Shown: positions 9,950 through 21,763, counted from the stretch's first letter. The stretch: DNA of 64,000 nt from Leclercia sp. S52 (GCF_039727615.1 NZ_CP152474.1:930001-994000); one strand, 5' to 3'. Notes: generated by a model not told the origin, from the sequence alone. Translations and numbers: made by a program.

Positions 9950-12809
<2,860 letters not shown>

Positions 12810-13041
12810 TTATTCGATTAGATGGGGTAATTAGCTAGGGTTTATTAGATGTGCTCATTAATTTAGAGAGGATGAAGAGCGGTTTTGTGTCAGAAGCGGG
12901 CATGGTAATCCTCTGTTCGGATACCTAAATTCAGTAAACCACATAATTTCGAGTGCATCCCAAAGTATATTGGACAGAAAATAACCTCTTGTGATATATG
13001 GTTAAACGTTAGTCACCAAAAAAAGTTGACGGAGGGAAGTG

Positions 13042-13732
13042 ATGCCGATGGGTGTTAAAAAAAGAACATAATGGACTGCCTGAAAGCTACTGCCATCGCG
13101 GCGATGAAGTGAAATCAGCTATAGTTAGAGATTATATTATTCAACCAGTGGCCCATCTGAAATTAATTCCGGGGCAGGTAAAGACAAGTTATTCCAAATA
13201 CCCGCTAACGGACCAGTACTATTGTTTTGCTTTCCAGGGACGAATATACAAAGAACACTCAGGCGCTTTTTTCTGTGGAAAAGACGTCGCCAAAGATTTT
13301 ATTCAACTGATCAATGGAACTGAGTTGCCTTTGTTTAACCCACTAAAATCTGAGAGTACTACAGGTGGGAGTAGTTCTGGTTCATCATCAGGTGGTTCCA
13401 GTGCAGGTATCAAACCAAATGCAGATAAGAGACTTTTTATAGATGCTGCAAGGTTGCTGATGATGTTATGGGACTCCACCAGTAAAGGCCAAACTCCATT
13501 AGCATATGTTCTAAACGAAGCCATCACTGACGGAATAGATAAACGCCCAGAGTTTAAGCATGTACTTAGCGTTAACACAATGCTGGGAAATACAAATAAT
13601 ACCCTGACAGGTTTACTCGCCGAGGCGAGAACTAAGTATCCCAATGTTTCATTCAGAGATTTTGATTTCTCACCTCTTAACGAAATCGTAAAACGCTCAA
13701 AGTACTACGATAAACATGTCCCGTGCTATTAA
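13042..13732 (+). CDS. Unrecognised protein with Ser/Gly linker; start region frame-broken
   Basis: I do not recognise this protein. The readable frame begins at GTG 13052 without a usable ribosome-binding site. Removing one A from the A7 run at 13057-13063 joins it to ATG 13042, which has GGAGGG at 13031-13036, and gives 229 residues starting MPMGVKKEHNGLPE. Two parts are visible: an N-terminal domain (about 1-100, with YYCFAFQGRIYKEHSGAFFCGK) and a C-terminal part (about 125-229, predicted mostly helical), joined by a low-complexity linker of only Gly/Ser/Ala (about 104-119). Base composition is clearly more AT-rich than its neighbours, suggesting separate acquisition. It stands alone between two unrelated transcription units. 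No function is assigned. Confidence 0.6.
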
Positions 13733-13862
13733 GCTTCCACATGTTGATCTGCCGGAAGAGCAATGAGCAAGTACATCAGTGTTCGCTCAAGGTCGAAAAT
13801 CATGTTAAACGGTTTTTTGTCAACATGAGGCCAGTTAATTTTTTTGATAAAACTGATGTGTG

Positions 13863-13892
13863 TATTGAGCCTTCATCAATGAAGGCTCAATA
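13863..13892. terminator. Strong hairpin between convergent genes
   Basis: A perfect 14-bp stem, TATTGAGCCTTCAT (13863-13876) with its complement at 13879-13892 and a minimal loop. It lies between the unrecognised gene (+) and the end of the envelope operon (-). No long T-run. Confidence 0.7.
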
Positions 13893-13902
13893 CTAGCTTT
13901 TC

Positions 13903-14967
13903 CTACTGCAGATCTTTTTCCTTCAGGAATTTACTCACCAAATCAGCAATCTGCACATTATTTAAATCAGAGAACGGGAAGTGGGTATTTCCTTTGATTC
14001 CCACTTCAGGCAGATGCGTCACAGTCACATCCCCGCCATGCTTGTTCACCACGTCACGCCACTCACGCGCCATCGCCAGTCTTACGCGCCAGCTGTCCTG
14101 CGCAGGCATGGCGACAGGTTTATCCGGTATGTTATCGCCGTAAATAATCAGAATCGGGATTTTGGTCAGTGCCATAAACTGCTCCATTGGCACAGGCTCA
14201 CCCTTCAGCGTGTCGAACGCGCTTGGCATAGGGGCTGGGAGTTCTTTTTCCGGGAAGACAAAGCTGCTGCCAGGCTCAAAGGCGACAATGGCTTTGACCT
14301 TGTCATTTTTCATCGCCGTGTACCAGCCTGGTCCGCCACCCTGAGAGTGGGTGAAGAGGATAGCGGGGCCAGATTTATCCACTACTGCGGACATCGCATC
14401 AGAGATGACATTGATATCAAACGGCCCGGTATTTGGGGTCATCTGACGGAAATACTGGTTCAGTGCTTCTTTGTCGTGAGAGAACTGAACGCCCTTAAAA
14501 TACTCTGGCCACACGCCAACGCGGAACTGATTGAACCACATCTGTTCATCCGGTTTAGGCGTAACAGTACCTTCTACAGTCGTACGTCCGGCGCTGCCCC
14601 GACGCGGCTGATCGACAAGATAAGTTGAGAACCCGCGACGCAGGAAGATGTTCTGGAACCCTTCGCGACCATCCGGGGTACTTTCCCAGGTACGGGAGAA
14701 CTGACCTGCGCCGTGCAGCATGACGATAGGGTATTTATGCGGATTCTCCGGGATTTGGTAGAACACAGACGCATGATCGCCATGATAAGTTTGACCAGCA
14801 GAGTCCAGCGGCTTTTTCGCGTCAAAAGTCCCTGGTGCGGTGATGATAGTGCCACCCGCAGAAAAACTTCCCTGTTCCTGAATGACCAGTGGCTCGGCAT
14901 ATACCGACTGAGCCACCAGGCCACTCGCTATCACGCAGACGGACAGTGTTTTTAAAAGTGTTTTCAA
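13903..14967 (-). CDS. Secreted alpha/beta hydrolase (last gene of the envelope operon)
   Basis: A 354-residue exported hydrolase. Sec signal peptide with cleavage at SVYA/EPL (about residue 24). The alpha/beta fold shows the oxyanion region VMLHGAGQFSRTW, the nucleophile elbow THSQGGGPG (Ser in G/H-x-S-x-G form), an acidic residue candidate in IIYGDNIPD, and the catalytic His candidate in KGNTHFPF. It starts with TTG at 14967 behind AGAGGAAA. It lies 23 bp downstream of the flavodoxin gene; being last of seven genes on one strand implies co-transcription. Substrate unknown; esterase or lactonase activity is likely from the fold. Confidence 0.82.
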   Translation of the reverse strand: MKTLLKTLSVCVIASGLVAQSVYAEPLVIQEQGSFSAGGTIITAPGTFDAKKPLDSAGQTYHGDHASVFYQIPENPHKYPIVMLHGAGQFSRTWESTPDGREGFQNIFLRRGFSTYLVDQPRRGSAGRTTVEGTVTPKPDEQMWFNQFRVGVWPEYFKGVQFSHDKEALNQYFRQMTPNTGPFDINVISDAMSAVVDKSGPAILFTHSQGGGPGWYTAMKNDKVKAIVAFEPGSSFVFPEKELPAPMPSAFDTLKGEPVPMEQFMALTKIPILIIYGDNIPDKPVAMPAQDSWRVRLAMAREWRDVVNKHGGDVTVTHLPEVGIKGNTHFPFSDLNNVQIADLVSKFLKEKDLQ

Positions 14968-14990
14968 AGGTATTTCCTCTTATTAATAAA

Positions 14991-15575
14991 TCAGCTGCGT
15001 ATCGTCTCTAACCAGCTGGTGACCGTTTCAGTGGTTCTTCGCTCCTGGTCGCATTCAATGACCAGCGGTTTTTCCCGACGTGCAGTCGGGGCAAGACGGG
15101 TAAGGATGTTGTCGCTGTCTCCTTTGCCGTAGCCACCGTGAGTAATGAAGGGGATGATTAACTTGCCCGCAAGGTTGTGGTCGCTGAGAAATGTTTGCAC
15201 TACAGGCGGCACGCTGGTCCCCCAGATCGGAAAGCCTAAATACAGGGTCTCGTAACGTGAGATATCTGCAACGCTATTTTTTAATGCCGGTTTTACGCCT
15301 CGCTCACGCTCATTTTTCGCCTGTTCAACGGTCTGAAAATAGTCTTCTGGATAAGGCGTAGCCGGTTCGATTTCAAACAGATCGGTATTCAGGCTGCGGT
15401 GAATGACGCCCGCAATGACTCGTGTATTTCCGCTCCGGGAAAAGTACACCACCAGAACACGGCTTTTACCCTGTACGTTTGCGGTTCCGGTCGCAGCTGA
15501 GGCAAAAGAAACGTTCGCCAGCGTGAGCCCGGCAAGTGCGGTGATTAACATTCTGCGGTTGGGATCATGCTCCAT
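14991..15575 (-). CDS. Exported flavodoxin-like protein with probable Tat signal
   Basis: A 194-residue protein with an N-terminal twin-arginine-like signal (NRRMLITALAGLTLA, cleavage near SFASA) and a flavodoxin domain (about 38-190). The FMN phosphate loop is VVYFSRSGNTR; further family segments are YPEDYFQTVEQAKNE and LYLGFPIWGTSVPPVVQTFL. Tat export would fit a protein that must bind FMN in the cytosol before transport. Ribosome-binding site TAGGAGTGG. It lies between the carboxymuconolactone decarboxylase-like gene (9 bp) and the hydrolase gene. The electron donor or acceptor in the periplasm is not evident. Confidence 0.82.
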   Translation of the reverse strand: MEHDPNRRMLITALAGLTLANVSFASAATGTANVQGKSRVLVVYFSRSGNTRVIAGVIHRSLNTDLFEIEPATPYPEDYFQTVEQAKNERERGVKPALKNSVADISRYETLYLGFPIWGTSVPPVVQTFLSDHNLAGKLIIPFITHGGYGKGDSDNILTRLAPTARREKPLVIECDQERRTTETVTSWLETIRS

Positions 15576-15584
15576 AATCCACTC

Positions 15585-16346
15585 CTAATTGTTTGCGAGC
15601 GCCTGCTGCAGCGCCTTTTCAGCTCGCGTTGCTGCATCACTTTCGCCATGTTCACGCAGAACCTGTGCCAGCTGGCGCAGCTGCGCTGCCGTCAGGCCGA
15701 CCCGCATGCTGGCTCGCGTATGGGATAACAGCTGGGCTTCAACGCCTGGGGTGGCGGCTAATGCGCCAACCGTTGCCAGTTCGCGGCTTTGCCAGTCGAG
15801 GTTATCGCGGGCGAAAATGTCGCCGAAAAGGTGCGTTTGCAGGAACTGGTTAATGACCGGGGCAAAATCAAACAGCGGACCCTGGACGGGAGTACCTGAG
15901 ATTTTAGTCTGGTTTGCGGTACCGACACGGCGAAGCTCATCCCCAACAGGGATCGGGGCAACGGGTTCTTTACCCTCAACGTCTTTGATACCACGTTGTT
16001 TACGTGCTTCGACGACCTTCATCAGTTCACTAAGCGCATTCAGGCTACGGGGGAAGCCCGTATAGGCATAAAGCTGGACGAGAATCTCTTTGGTTTCGTT
16101 TATTGTGAGCCCGGCGTCAAGACCCTGATTCAGGGCTGCATTCAGCTTATCCATCTGACTGCTGGCCGTCGATGCCGCTATCAACGGGATAGCCTGTTGG
16201 CTGGCTGACAGCGTATCTGAAACCGTTTTTTCGTGGTTCATTTCTGAGGCTCCTTTATTGACGGGCGCAGCATGTGCCGCGAGACCAAAACCAAAGGTCA
16301 GCAGTACCGATGCCGCTAATGCTTTAATGGGCGTGGTATTGTTCAT
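15585..16346 (-). CDS. Exported carboxymuconolactone decarboxylase (CMD/AhpD-fold) protein
   Basis: A 253-residue protein with a Sec signal peptide (cleaved at AAHA/APV, about residue 27) and two CMD-like helical repeats: about 60-115 (LNQGLDAGLTINETKEILVQLYAYTGFPRSLNAL) and about 170-245 (DNLDWQSRELATVGALAATPGVEAQLLSHTRASMRVGLTAAQL). The AhpD CxxC redox pair is absent, so a thiol peroxidase partner role is not supported. Its start lies inside the 3' end of the cupin gene (23-bp overlap), showing translational coupling. Exact reaction unknown. Confidence 0.82.
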   Translation of the reverse strand: MNNTTPIKALAASVLLTFGFGLAAHAAPVNKGASEMNHEKTVSDTLSASQQAIPLIAASTASSQMDKLNAALNQGLDAGLTINETKEILVQLYAYTGFPRSLNALSELMKVVEARKQRGIKDVEGKEPVAPIPVGDELRRVGTANQTKISGTPVQGPLFDFAPVINQFLQTHLFGDIFARDNLDWQSRELATVGALAATPGVEAQLLSHTRASMRVGLTAAQLRQLAQVLREHGESDAATRAEKALQQALANN

Positions 16347-16803
16347 CTGTCACTTTCTCCATCCAGTTAACGCTTTTGCCATCCACAATCCCGGTTATCG
16401 CCAGATGCGTCATCGCGCTGCCGGGTGCCGCCCCGTGCCAGTGTTTGACGCCCGCCGGGCAAGAGACAACGTCACCGGCGCGGATAACCTGCACCGGCTG
16501 GCCTTCTTGTTGGGTGAGCCCAACACCCGAGGTCACAATCAGCCGCTGACCTGCCGGATGCGTATGCCAGGCGGAACGAGCGCCGGGTTCAAACGTGACA
16601 TAAGCCCCGGAAACAGGGATGTCGTTATCCGGTTTGAAGAGAGGATCAACCCTGACACGACCGGTAAAGTTCTCGGCTGGCCCGAACACCGCGTTCTGAC
16701 TTCCTGCAGGGGCGATATGGTCAGCGGGATTTTGCTCCGCTGCCCAGGATGAAAATGTGAAGAAGGGCAGTAACAGCCCGAGGTAACGTAAATGTCCGAT
16801 CAT
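16324..16803 (-). CDS. Exported cupin-domain protein
   Basis: A 159-residue single-domain cupin with signal peptide (cleaved at SSWA/AEQ). Cupin motif 1: GARSAWHTHPAGQRLIVTSG (metal ligands His-x-His); motif 2: CPAGVKHWHGAAPGSAMTHLAI. This pattern resembles bacterial cupins annotated as (R)-mandelonitrile lyase-like, often found beside CMD genes. ATG 16803 has AAGGAC seven bases upstream and is preferred over a codon at 16821. A TGACA-N4-TGTCA dyad and a TAAAAT -10 candidate lie upstream inside the kinase gene, so this gene may head an internally promoted sub-operon. Confidence 0.83.
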   Translation of the reverse strand: MIGHLRYLGLLLPFFTFSSWAAEQNPADHIAPAGSQNAVFGPAENFTGRVRVDPLFKPDNDIPVSGAYVTFEPGARSAWHTHPAGQRLIVTSGVGLTQQEGQPVQVIRAGDVVSCPAGVKHWHGAAPGSAMTHLAITGIVDGKSVNWMEKVTDEQYHAH

Positions 16804-16844
16804 GCAAAGCGTCCTTATCAATGAAGAGGGGATTGCCTGCGATG

Positions 16845-16900
16845 ATTTTATCGGGAGGGTAATGACGTCAGGCTGACGCCCCCCCTGACAATTCTGTCAG
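16845..16900 (-). promoter_or_regulatory. Internal promoter with CusR/HprR-type box, upstream of the cupin gene
   Basis: CTGACA-ATTC-TGTCAG (16885-16900) is a perfect dyad lying in the 3' end of the sensor kinase gene. On the minus strand TAAAAT (16850-16845) lies about 45 bp (centre to centre) further towards the cupin gene. This would allow the response regulator to raise the effector genes independently of its own gene. Confidence 0.6.
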
Positions 16901-18327
16901 TTAACCCGGGTCCCGGCTCAGCGCCGGATTGTGCATTGCCCGCCGCTTTATCCGCTTGTATCGCAAAGGTGAGGCCAAATGTATTGATGCCACCTTCACT
17001 ACGGGCAAAGATATCTCCCCGGTGCATAATGGCGACGGCACGCACGATCGACAGGCCCAGTCCATGATGGGTATCACTCCTGGCTCGGGAGGTATCAACG
17101 CGATAGAACCGCTCGAAAAGCCGGTGTAAGTGCTCTGGTGCTATCGGATCGCCCGGGTTTGAAACTTCAACACAGGCTTGATGACCGGTTTCGCTTAACC
17201 GCACCGTAACCGTGCTGTTGGATGGCGAGTGTCTTGCGCTATTTTCCAGTAAATTAGCCAGTGAGCGGTGGAACAGTCGTCGGTCGATGTGCGCGGTGAC
17301 GTCGCCCTGAACATCCAGAGAGAGCTGTTTTTCAGCAAAAGAGGGTTCCACATACTCCGCTGTTTTCAGGGTTTCTTCCCGCAGGGACATCTGGGTAAGC
17401 TGGGACGCATGTTCACCCGCATGGGCATGGGACAGGAACAGCATGTCGTTAACGATAGACGTCATGCGTTCAAGTTCTTCCAGATTAGAACCCAATAACT
17501 CTTCCAGTTCATCCTGCGAGCGTCGGCGCGAAAGCCCCAGTTGCGTCTGACCGATCAGGTTAGTCAGCGGAGTCCGGAGTTCATGCGCAACATCGGCATT
17601 AAAGCTTTCGAGCTGCCGCCAGGCGACCTCCTGCCGTTCCAGCACGCCATTAAAAGATGATGCTAACTGCTGTAATTCGTCAGGTAATGCTTCGGTATTC
17701 AGGCGCTGACCATGGTCCCCGGGAGCGAGTTGCCGGGCCTGTTTACTGAGCGCCCCAACGGGACGAAGACCGATCCTTGAAACGACGTATCCCAGTAAGG
17801 CGACAATCACGACGCCCAGTGCGGTAATGATCAGCAATGTACGCGTGAACGCATTGAGTGTGCCCATGTACGGCGTGGAGTCGATGGCAACCACATAGCG
17901 CAGCTCAGGCCGCTCACCGTTGGCGGGGATCGTTTTCACTAACAGAAACAGCGAGCAGGCACCTTCTGATGCGCCGGGCACTTTATTAAAGCCTTCCTGC
18001 AAAGAAGACCACTGAACACCCACCGGTGGTGTTCCCCCCCATGCTAAAGCGTGGGTTATCGCTCACTATCCAGTAGCGAACGCGTTCACCTTCAGAATTG
18101 GTTAACACGGTGAATTTATTGGCCAGCGTCGACCAGCCGTCAGCAGAGGTTCGTGCGGTGATCCACGGACTCATTAATGATTCGCGGAACAACAGCTCGT
18201 TGTGCATCTGCTTTTGCAAAGAGTCATGCAGGGAGCTTCTGAGCAGGATGCCGATAACGGACACAATCAGCAGCGCGGATAAGGCAAACATCAGCGCCAG
18301 GTGAACGGAGATGGAACGCTTAGGCAT
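16848..18327 (-). CDS. Heavy-metal/HprS-type sensor histidine kinase, frame broken
   Basis: About 492 residues after repair. TM1 about 8-30, periplasmic sensor region about 31-165, TM2 in LLIITALGVVIVALLGYVV, HAMP starting RIGLRPVGALSKQAR, H-box FNADVAHELRTPLTNLIGQ (phospho-His), N-box LLENSARHSP, G-box HHGLGLSIVRAVA. As written it is two overlapping pieces (18342-17986 and 18023-16848). Removing one C from the C7 run at 18034-18040 gives SMGGTPPVGVQWSSLQEG without a break. The start is ATG 18327 with AAGGGG upstream; ATG 18342 directly follows the regulator's stop and is less likely. A C7 run at 16879-16885 also makes the last residues uncertain. The architecture is that of CusS/HprS kinases. 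Confidence 0.87.
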
Positions 18328-18342
18328 GCTTATCCCCTTCAT

Positions 18343-19024
18343 TTATTCGGACCGGACTTCGAGGACATACCCCATGCCACGAACCGTATGTAACAGCTTG
18401 ATATCGAACGGGGCATCCACTTTGGCTCGAAGTCGTTTAATGGCCACTTCAACCACGTTGGCATCGCTGTCGAAATTCATGTCCCATATCTGCTCCGCAA
18501 TCATCATTTTTGACAAAATCTCCCCCCTGATGCCGGGCCAGAAGGCTCAGCAGGGAAAACTCTTTCGCGGTCAGCTCCAGTCTTGTTCCGGCGCGAAATA
18601 CGCGACGAGCCAGCAGGTCGAGATGCAGATCGTGAATTTGCAGCTGGGTGATGTCTGCGCCATCCGTAGAGCGGCGGCGCACCAGGGCCTGAATACGCGC
18701 CACCAGCTCAATAAGCGAAAAGGGCTTGGGCAGATAATCATCCGCGCCAAGGCGAAGCCCTTTAACGCGCTCGTCGACCGATCCCCGTGCCGAGAGCATC
18801 AGCACCGGCGTCTGTTTGACTGCCCGCACGCCCTCGAGAACCCGATAGCCATCCATCCCTGGCAGCATCACATCCAGTATTATCGCGTCGTAGTCGAACT
18901 CCAGCGCGTAATGAAGACCTTCCGCGCCATCTGCAGAGACATCTACCGTAAACCCGGACTCACCCAGCGCACGGGAGAGATAGGTTGACGTTTTTTCTTC
19001 ATCTTCGACTAACAACAGGCGCAT
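18343..19024 (-). CDS. CusR/HprR-type OmpR-family response regulator, frame broken
   Basis: 226 residues after repair. The receiver domain (about 1-120) has the acidic pair VEDEE, phospho-acceptor Asp in [13 protein letters not shown], Ser/Thr in LMLSARG and Lys in YLPKPF. The OmpR-type winged HTH follows ([18 protein letters not shown]...). The written frame fails at the C6 run 18522-18527; with one C removed it continues [19 protein letters not shown]...[14 protein letters not shown]...[17 protein letters not shown], stop 18343-18345. The motif [20 protein letters not shown] is typical of CusR, PcoR and HprR. It lies 14 bp downstream of the exported AKR gene and abuts the kinase gene. Confidence 0.88.
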
Positions 19025-19038
19025 AACGGGACTTCCTC

Positions 19039-20205
19039 TTAACTTTTCATTGGTGCTTCAACATCGGAATAAACCTGCACGGCATCCGGCAGACGTTGCC
19101 CCTGGATAGTGATCGCATCCAGTGAACGGGTGAGCTCGGTCATCTCAGCGGAAGTCAGCAACACGGTGGTAGCCGCTGTGTTTTGCAGCATATGGTCTTT
19201 ATTGGTGGTGCCAGGGATGGGAACAATCCAGGCTTTACGGGCCAGGAGCCATGCCAGTGCAATCTGCCCCGGCGCGGCATTTTTTCGTATTGCCCAGGAC
19301 TTCAGTAGCTCAACCAGCTGTAAGTTGTGTGGAAGGTTATCAGGCGAGAAGCGTGTTTCTGTCGCGCGGAAATCACCTGCAGCGAACCGGGTATTCTCAT
19401 CAATCCAGCCTGTTAAAAACTGCACGCCGAGTGGACTCCATGGCACGAACCCAATGCCCAGCTCTTCACACACCGGAAGCGCCTGTTTTTCAGGGCCGCG
19501 CCAGAGCATGGAGTATTCACTTTGCACGGCGGTAACGGGCAATGCGGCATGGGCGCGTCTCAACGTGTTGATGCCCATTTCAGACAGACCCCAGTGCAGG
19601 ACTTTCCCTTGACCCATTAAATCCTTAACCACACCGGCGACATCTTCGATCGGGATCTGAGGATCAACCCGGTGCTGATACAGTAAATCGATACGATCGG
19701 TACGCAGGCGTTTGAGCATATTGTCGACGACCTGTCGGATATGCTCAGGTCTGCTGTTAAGGCCCGGCAGACGCTTACCCGTCTGTTGGTCAATGTTCCA
19801 GCCAAACTTGGTGGCGATAACGATTTTGTCCCTGAACGGGGCGACGCCTTCCCCGAGAATTTTTTCGACTTCAAACGGGCCGTAGGCTTCAGCAGCGTCG
19901 AAGAACGTTACCCCTTCATCAAATGCCCGGTGGATAACATTGATCATCTCGGGACGCCAGGGAACGGAGGTGTCGTATTTGCGACTCATGTTCTGCACGC
20001 CCAGACCGACGGCAGAAACTTCCAGCTTCCCGAGTTTACGCTTGCCCGGAGCAGCATTGCGTTGGCTGGATTGTCTGGATGAATCGACCTGAGAGGATTG
20101 GCTCGCCGCTGATACGTGCGGAATCAGCGAGGCGGCGGCAATACCGGCCCCGGCGACTAATAGCTTGCGCCGCTCTGGCATTGTTGGGGCATTCTGGCTT
20201 TTCAT
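19039..20205 (-). CDS. Aldo/keto reductase with Tat-type signal peptide
   Basis: A 388-residue AKR whose first about 50 residues are a twin-arginine-type leader (MPERRKLLVAGAGIAAASL, Ala-rich end at HVSAAS) plus a Ser/Gln-rich spacer. The catalytic domain is complete: FFDAAEAYGPFEVEKILGEG (Asp, Tyr), ATKFGW (Lys), [17 protein letters not shown] (His), [14 protein letters not shown] (cofactor). It is a paralogue of the cytosolic enzyme at 10894-11883. Tat export would allow NADP(H) to be bound before transport, but how it is recycled in the periplasm is unclear. First gene of the seven-gene operon, preceded by GGAGCGATCA and a CusR-type box. Confidence 0.86.
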   Translation of the reverse strand: MKSQNAPTMPERRKLLVAGAGIAAASLIPHVSAASQSSQVDSSRQSSQRNAAPGKRKLGKLEVSAVGLGVQNMSRKYDTSVPWRPEMINVIHRAFDEGVTFFDAAEAYGPFEVEKILGEGVAPFRDKIVIATKFGWNIDQQTGKRLPGLNSRPEHIRQVVDNMLKRLRTDRIDLLYQHRVDPQIPIEDVAGVVKDLMGQGKVLHWGLSEMGINTLRRAHAALPVTAVQSEYSMLWRGPEKQALPVCEELGIGFVPWSPLGVQFLTGWIDENTRFAAGDFRATETRFSPDNLPHNLQLVELLKSWAIRKNAAPGQIALAWLLARKAWIVPIPGTTNKDHMLQNTAATTVLLTSAEMTELTRSLDAITIQGQRLPDAVQVYSDVEAPMKS

Positions 20206-20276
20206 TGATCGCTCCGTTTCTCAGAAAATTGAACATGAATCTCATTTAAGCGAGACCATTCTGCCTTTGGATTGCC

Positions 20277-20393
20277 AACATAAAGCTGACGGCTACCTGA
20301 CAGCGTTGTCAGAAACACCTGCCTATCCAGTCTGTTTCCTGACAAAAATGTTATTTCCCTGTCACGATGCTGACAGCCCTCTCCGCCTAATCT
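20277..20393. promoter_or_regulatory. Divergent operator/promoter region with three CusR/HprR-like dyads
   Basis: CTGACA-GCGT-TGTCAG (20297-20312, perfect), CTGACA-AAAA-TGTTAT (20339-20354, two mismatches) and CTGTCA-N6-TGACAG (20359-20376, perfect, outward type). A minus-strand -10 candidate TATGTT (20282-20277) lies about 25 bp from the first dyad, and a plus-strand TAATCT (20388-20393) about 23 bp from the third. The region should drive the operon leftward and the hydrolase gene rightward under the same response regulator. Confidence 0.6.
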
Positions 20394-20454
20394 GAGCCTG
20401 CAAATTTGATTCCGCGAGCCTGAATAACCAGGCCGACATTCATCGGGAGAGGCC

Positions 20455-21504
20455 ATGAAATTCACGCTTATCAGTGCAATGCTACTCACGGCAATGGCTG
20501 GAGTGACCTCAGTCAATGCGGCTGATTACAAAAAAAATCCATTCACTCTCGTCTATAACGGAGCCATCACCGAGAACGTCAAAGGTAAGGTCAACATTCA
20601 CCCAGTGAAATACGATCTGCATGGCATCCAGATTGCGGCGAATGTCTATACCCCTGCTAACTACGATCCCGCAAAAAAATATCCTGCCGTGGTGGTTGCA
20701 CATCCTAATGGCGGCGTAAAAGAACAGGTCGCCGGGTTGTATGCCCAGCGTCTCGCCGAGCAGGGCTACATCACTATTACCGCCGACGCGGCTTATCAGG
20801 GTGCCAGCGGTGGGATGCCTCGCAGCGTGGATAAACCCGCTAATCGCATTGAGGATATCCACGGCATGGCTGACTACATCAGTCAGTATCCTGGTGTAGA
20901 TACCGCCCGCCTTGGTCTGCTGGGTATTTGCGGAGGCGGCGGGTATTCACTTGTTGCGGCTGAAACTGACAAGCGGTTCAAATCGATAGCAACCATCAGC
21001 ATGTTTAATTCAGGCCTTGTGCGCCGCAATGGTATGCAGGATTCACAGCTGGATACTATCCAGCAGCGTCTTCAGCAGGCTTCTGAGGCACGTGCTCAGG
21101 AAGCCGCCGGAGGAGAAGTGCTTTACTCCGGCGATGCCAACCTGACTGTTGAACAGATTGCTAAATTACCCTTTGCCTTATATCGCCAGGGCTACGAGTA
21201 CTACTGGAAAACCCACGCGCATCCGAACTCCACGTTTAAATACACCACCAGCAGTCTGCTGGATTTGATGAGCTTTGACGTAACGGACCATATCAATCTC
21301 ATCAATAAACCGCTGCTGATGATTGCCGGTACAAAAGCGGATACGCTCTATATGACTGAAGATGCGTTCGCGAAAGCCACAGGTACGAAGGACAAAGAAC
21401 TCTTCCTGATCGAGGGCGCTACCCATATCGAGACGTATTGGGTGCCAAAATACGTTGACCAGGCAATGCAAAAGTTAGACGTCTTCTTCGATAAAAATAT
21501 TTAG
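20455..21504 (+). CDS. Exported alpha/beta hydrolase (dienelactone hydrolase/YcjY-like)
   Basis: A 349-residue protein with Sec signal peptide (MKFTLISAMLLTAMAGVTSVNA, cleaved before ADY). The hydrolase core shows VVVAHPNGGVKEQVAGLYAQRLAEQGY and the nucleophile region LLGICGGGGYSLVAA, which has Cys at the position usually held by Ser, as in dienelactone hydrolase-like members; His candidate in EGATHIETYW. Start behind GGGAGAGGCC. Transcribed divergently from the envelope operon across a shared operator region, so it is probably part of the same response. Substrate unknown. Confidence 0.83.
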   Translation: MKFTLISAMLLTAMAGVTSVNAADYKKNPFTLVYNGAITENVKGKVNIHPVKYDLHGIQIAANVYTPANYDPAKKYPAVVVAHPNGGVKEQVAGLYAQRLAEQGYITITADAAYQGASGGMPRSVDKPANRIEDIHGMADYISQYPGVDTARLGLLGICGGGGYSLVAAETDKRFKSIATISMFNSGLVRRNGMQDSQLDTIQQRLQQASEARAQEAAGGEVLYSGDANLTVEQIAKLPFALYRQGYEYYWKTHAHPNSTFKYTTSSLLDLMSFDVTDHINLINKPLLMIAGTKADTLYMTEDAFAKATGTKDKELFLIEGATHIETYWVPKYVDQAMQKLDVFFDKNI

Positions 21505-21520
21505 TTAGCCTCCGATGACG

Positions 21521-21541
21521 CCCCAGCCGTGTAGGCTGGGG
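21521..21541 (+). terminator. Hairpin after the exported hydrolase gene
   Basis: CCCCAGCC (21521-21528), 5-nt loop, GGCTGGGG (21534-21541), 17 bp after the stop codon. Little T-run follows. Confidence 0.6.
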
Positions 21542-21641
21542 TATGTCCATCAGCTGTAGCCATTTTCCGCTTGCGTGTTCACGCGATAGACCCAGATTAA
21601 CGAAGTTGCGGTTAAAGATAATTACGCTGCTTAAATAGACG

Positions 21642-21660
21642 CTATGAATGGAATTCATAG
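21642..21660. promoter_or_regulatory. LysR-type (T-N11-A) dyad upstream of the nitroreductase gene
   Basis: CTATGAAT-GGA-ATTCATAG, a perfect 8-bp dyad. An almost identical element occurs at 23737-23755 upstream of the efflux gene on the other side. A further small dyad GTGAAT-C-ATTCAC is at 21723-21735, nearer the start codon. Confidence 0.55.
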
Positions 21661-21763
21661 ACCTAATCTGGAACCGGGAATGAAAACGATGAGCCTGATG
21701 TGACAGGATTGTTCGGGAGAGAGTGAATCATTCACTTCAAATTACTTTCAGGCGGAGAAGCAA

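Noticed and set aside
15585..16346. CMD-fold protein as an AhpD-type alkylhydroperoxidase
   Set aside because: The CxxC redox motif required for AhpD activity is absent.
21701..21714. TGACA-GGAT-TGTTC upstream of the nitroreductase as a further CusR/HprR box
   Set aside because: The second half matches in only three of five positions and the LysR-type dyad nearby is a better candidate for control of this gene.
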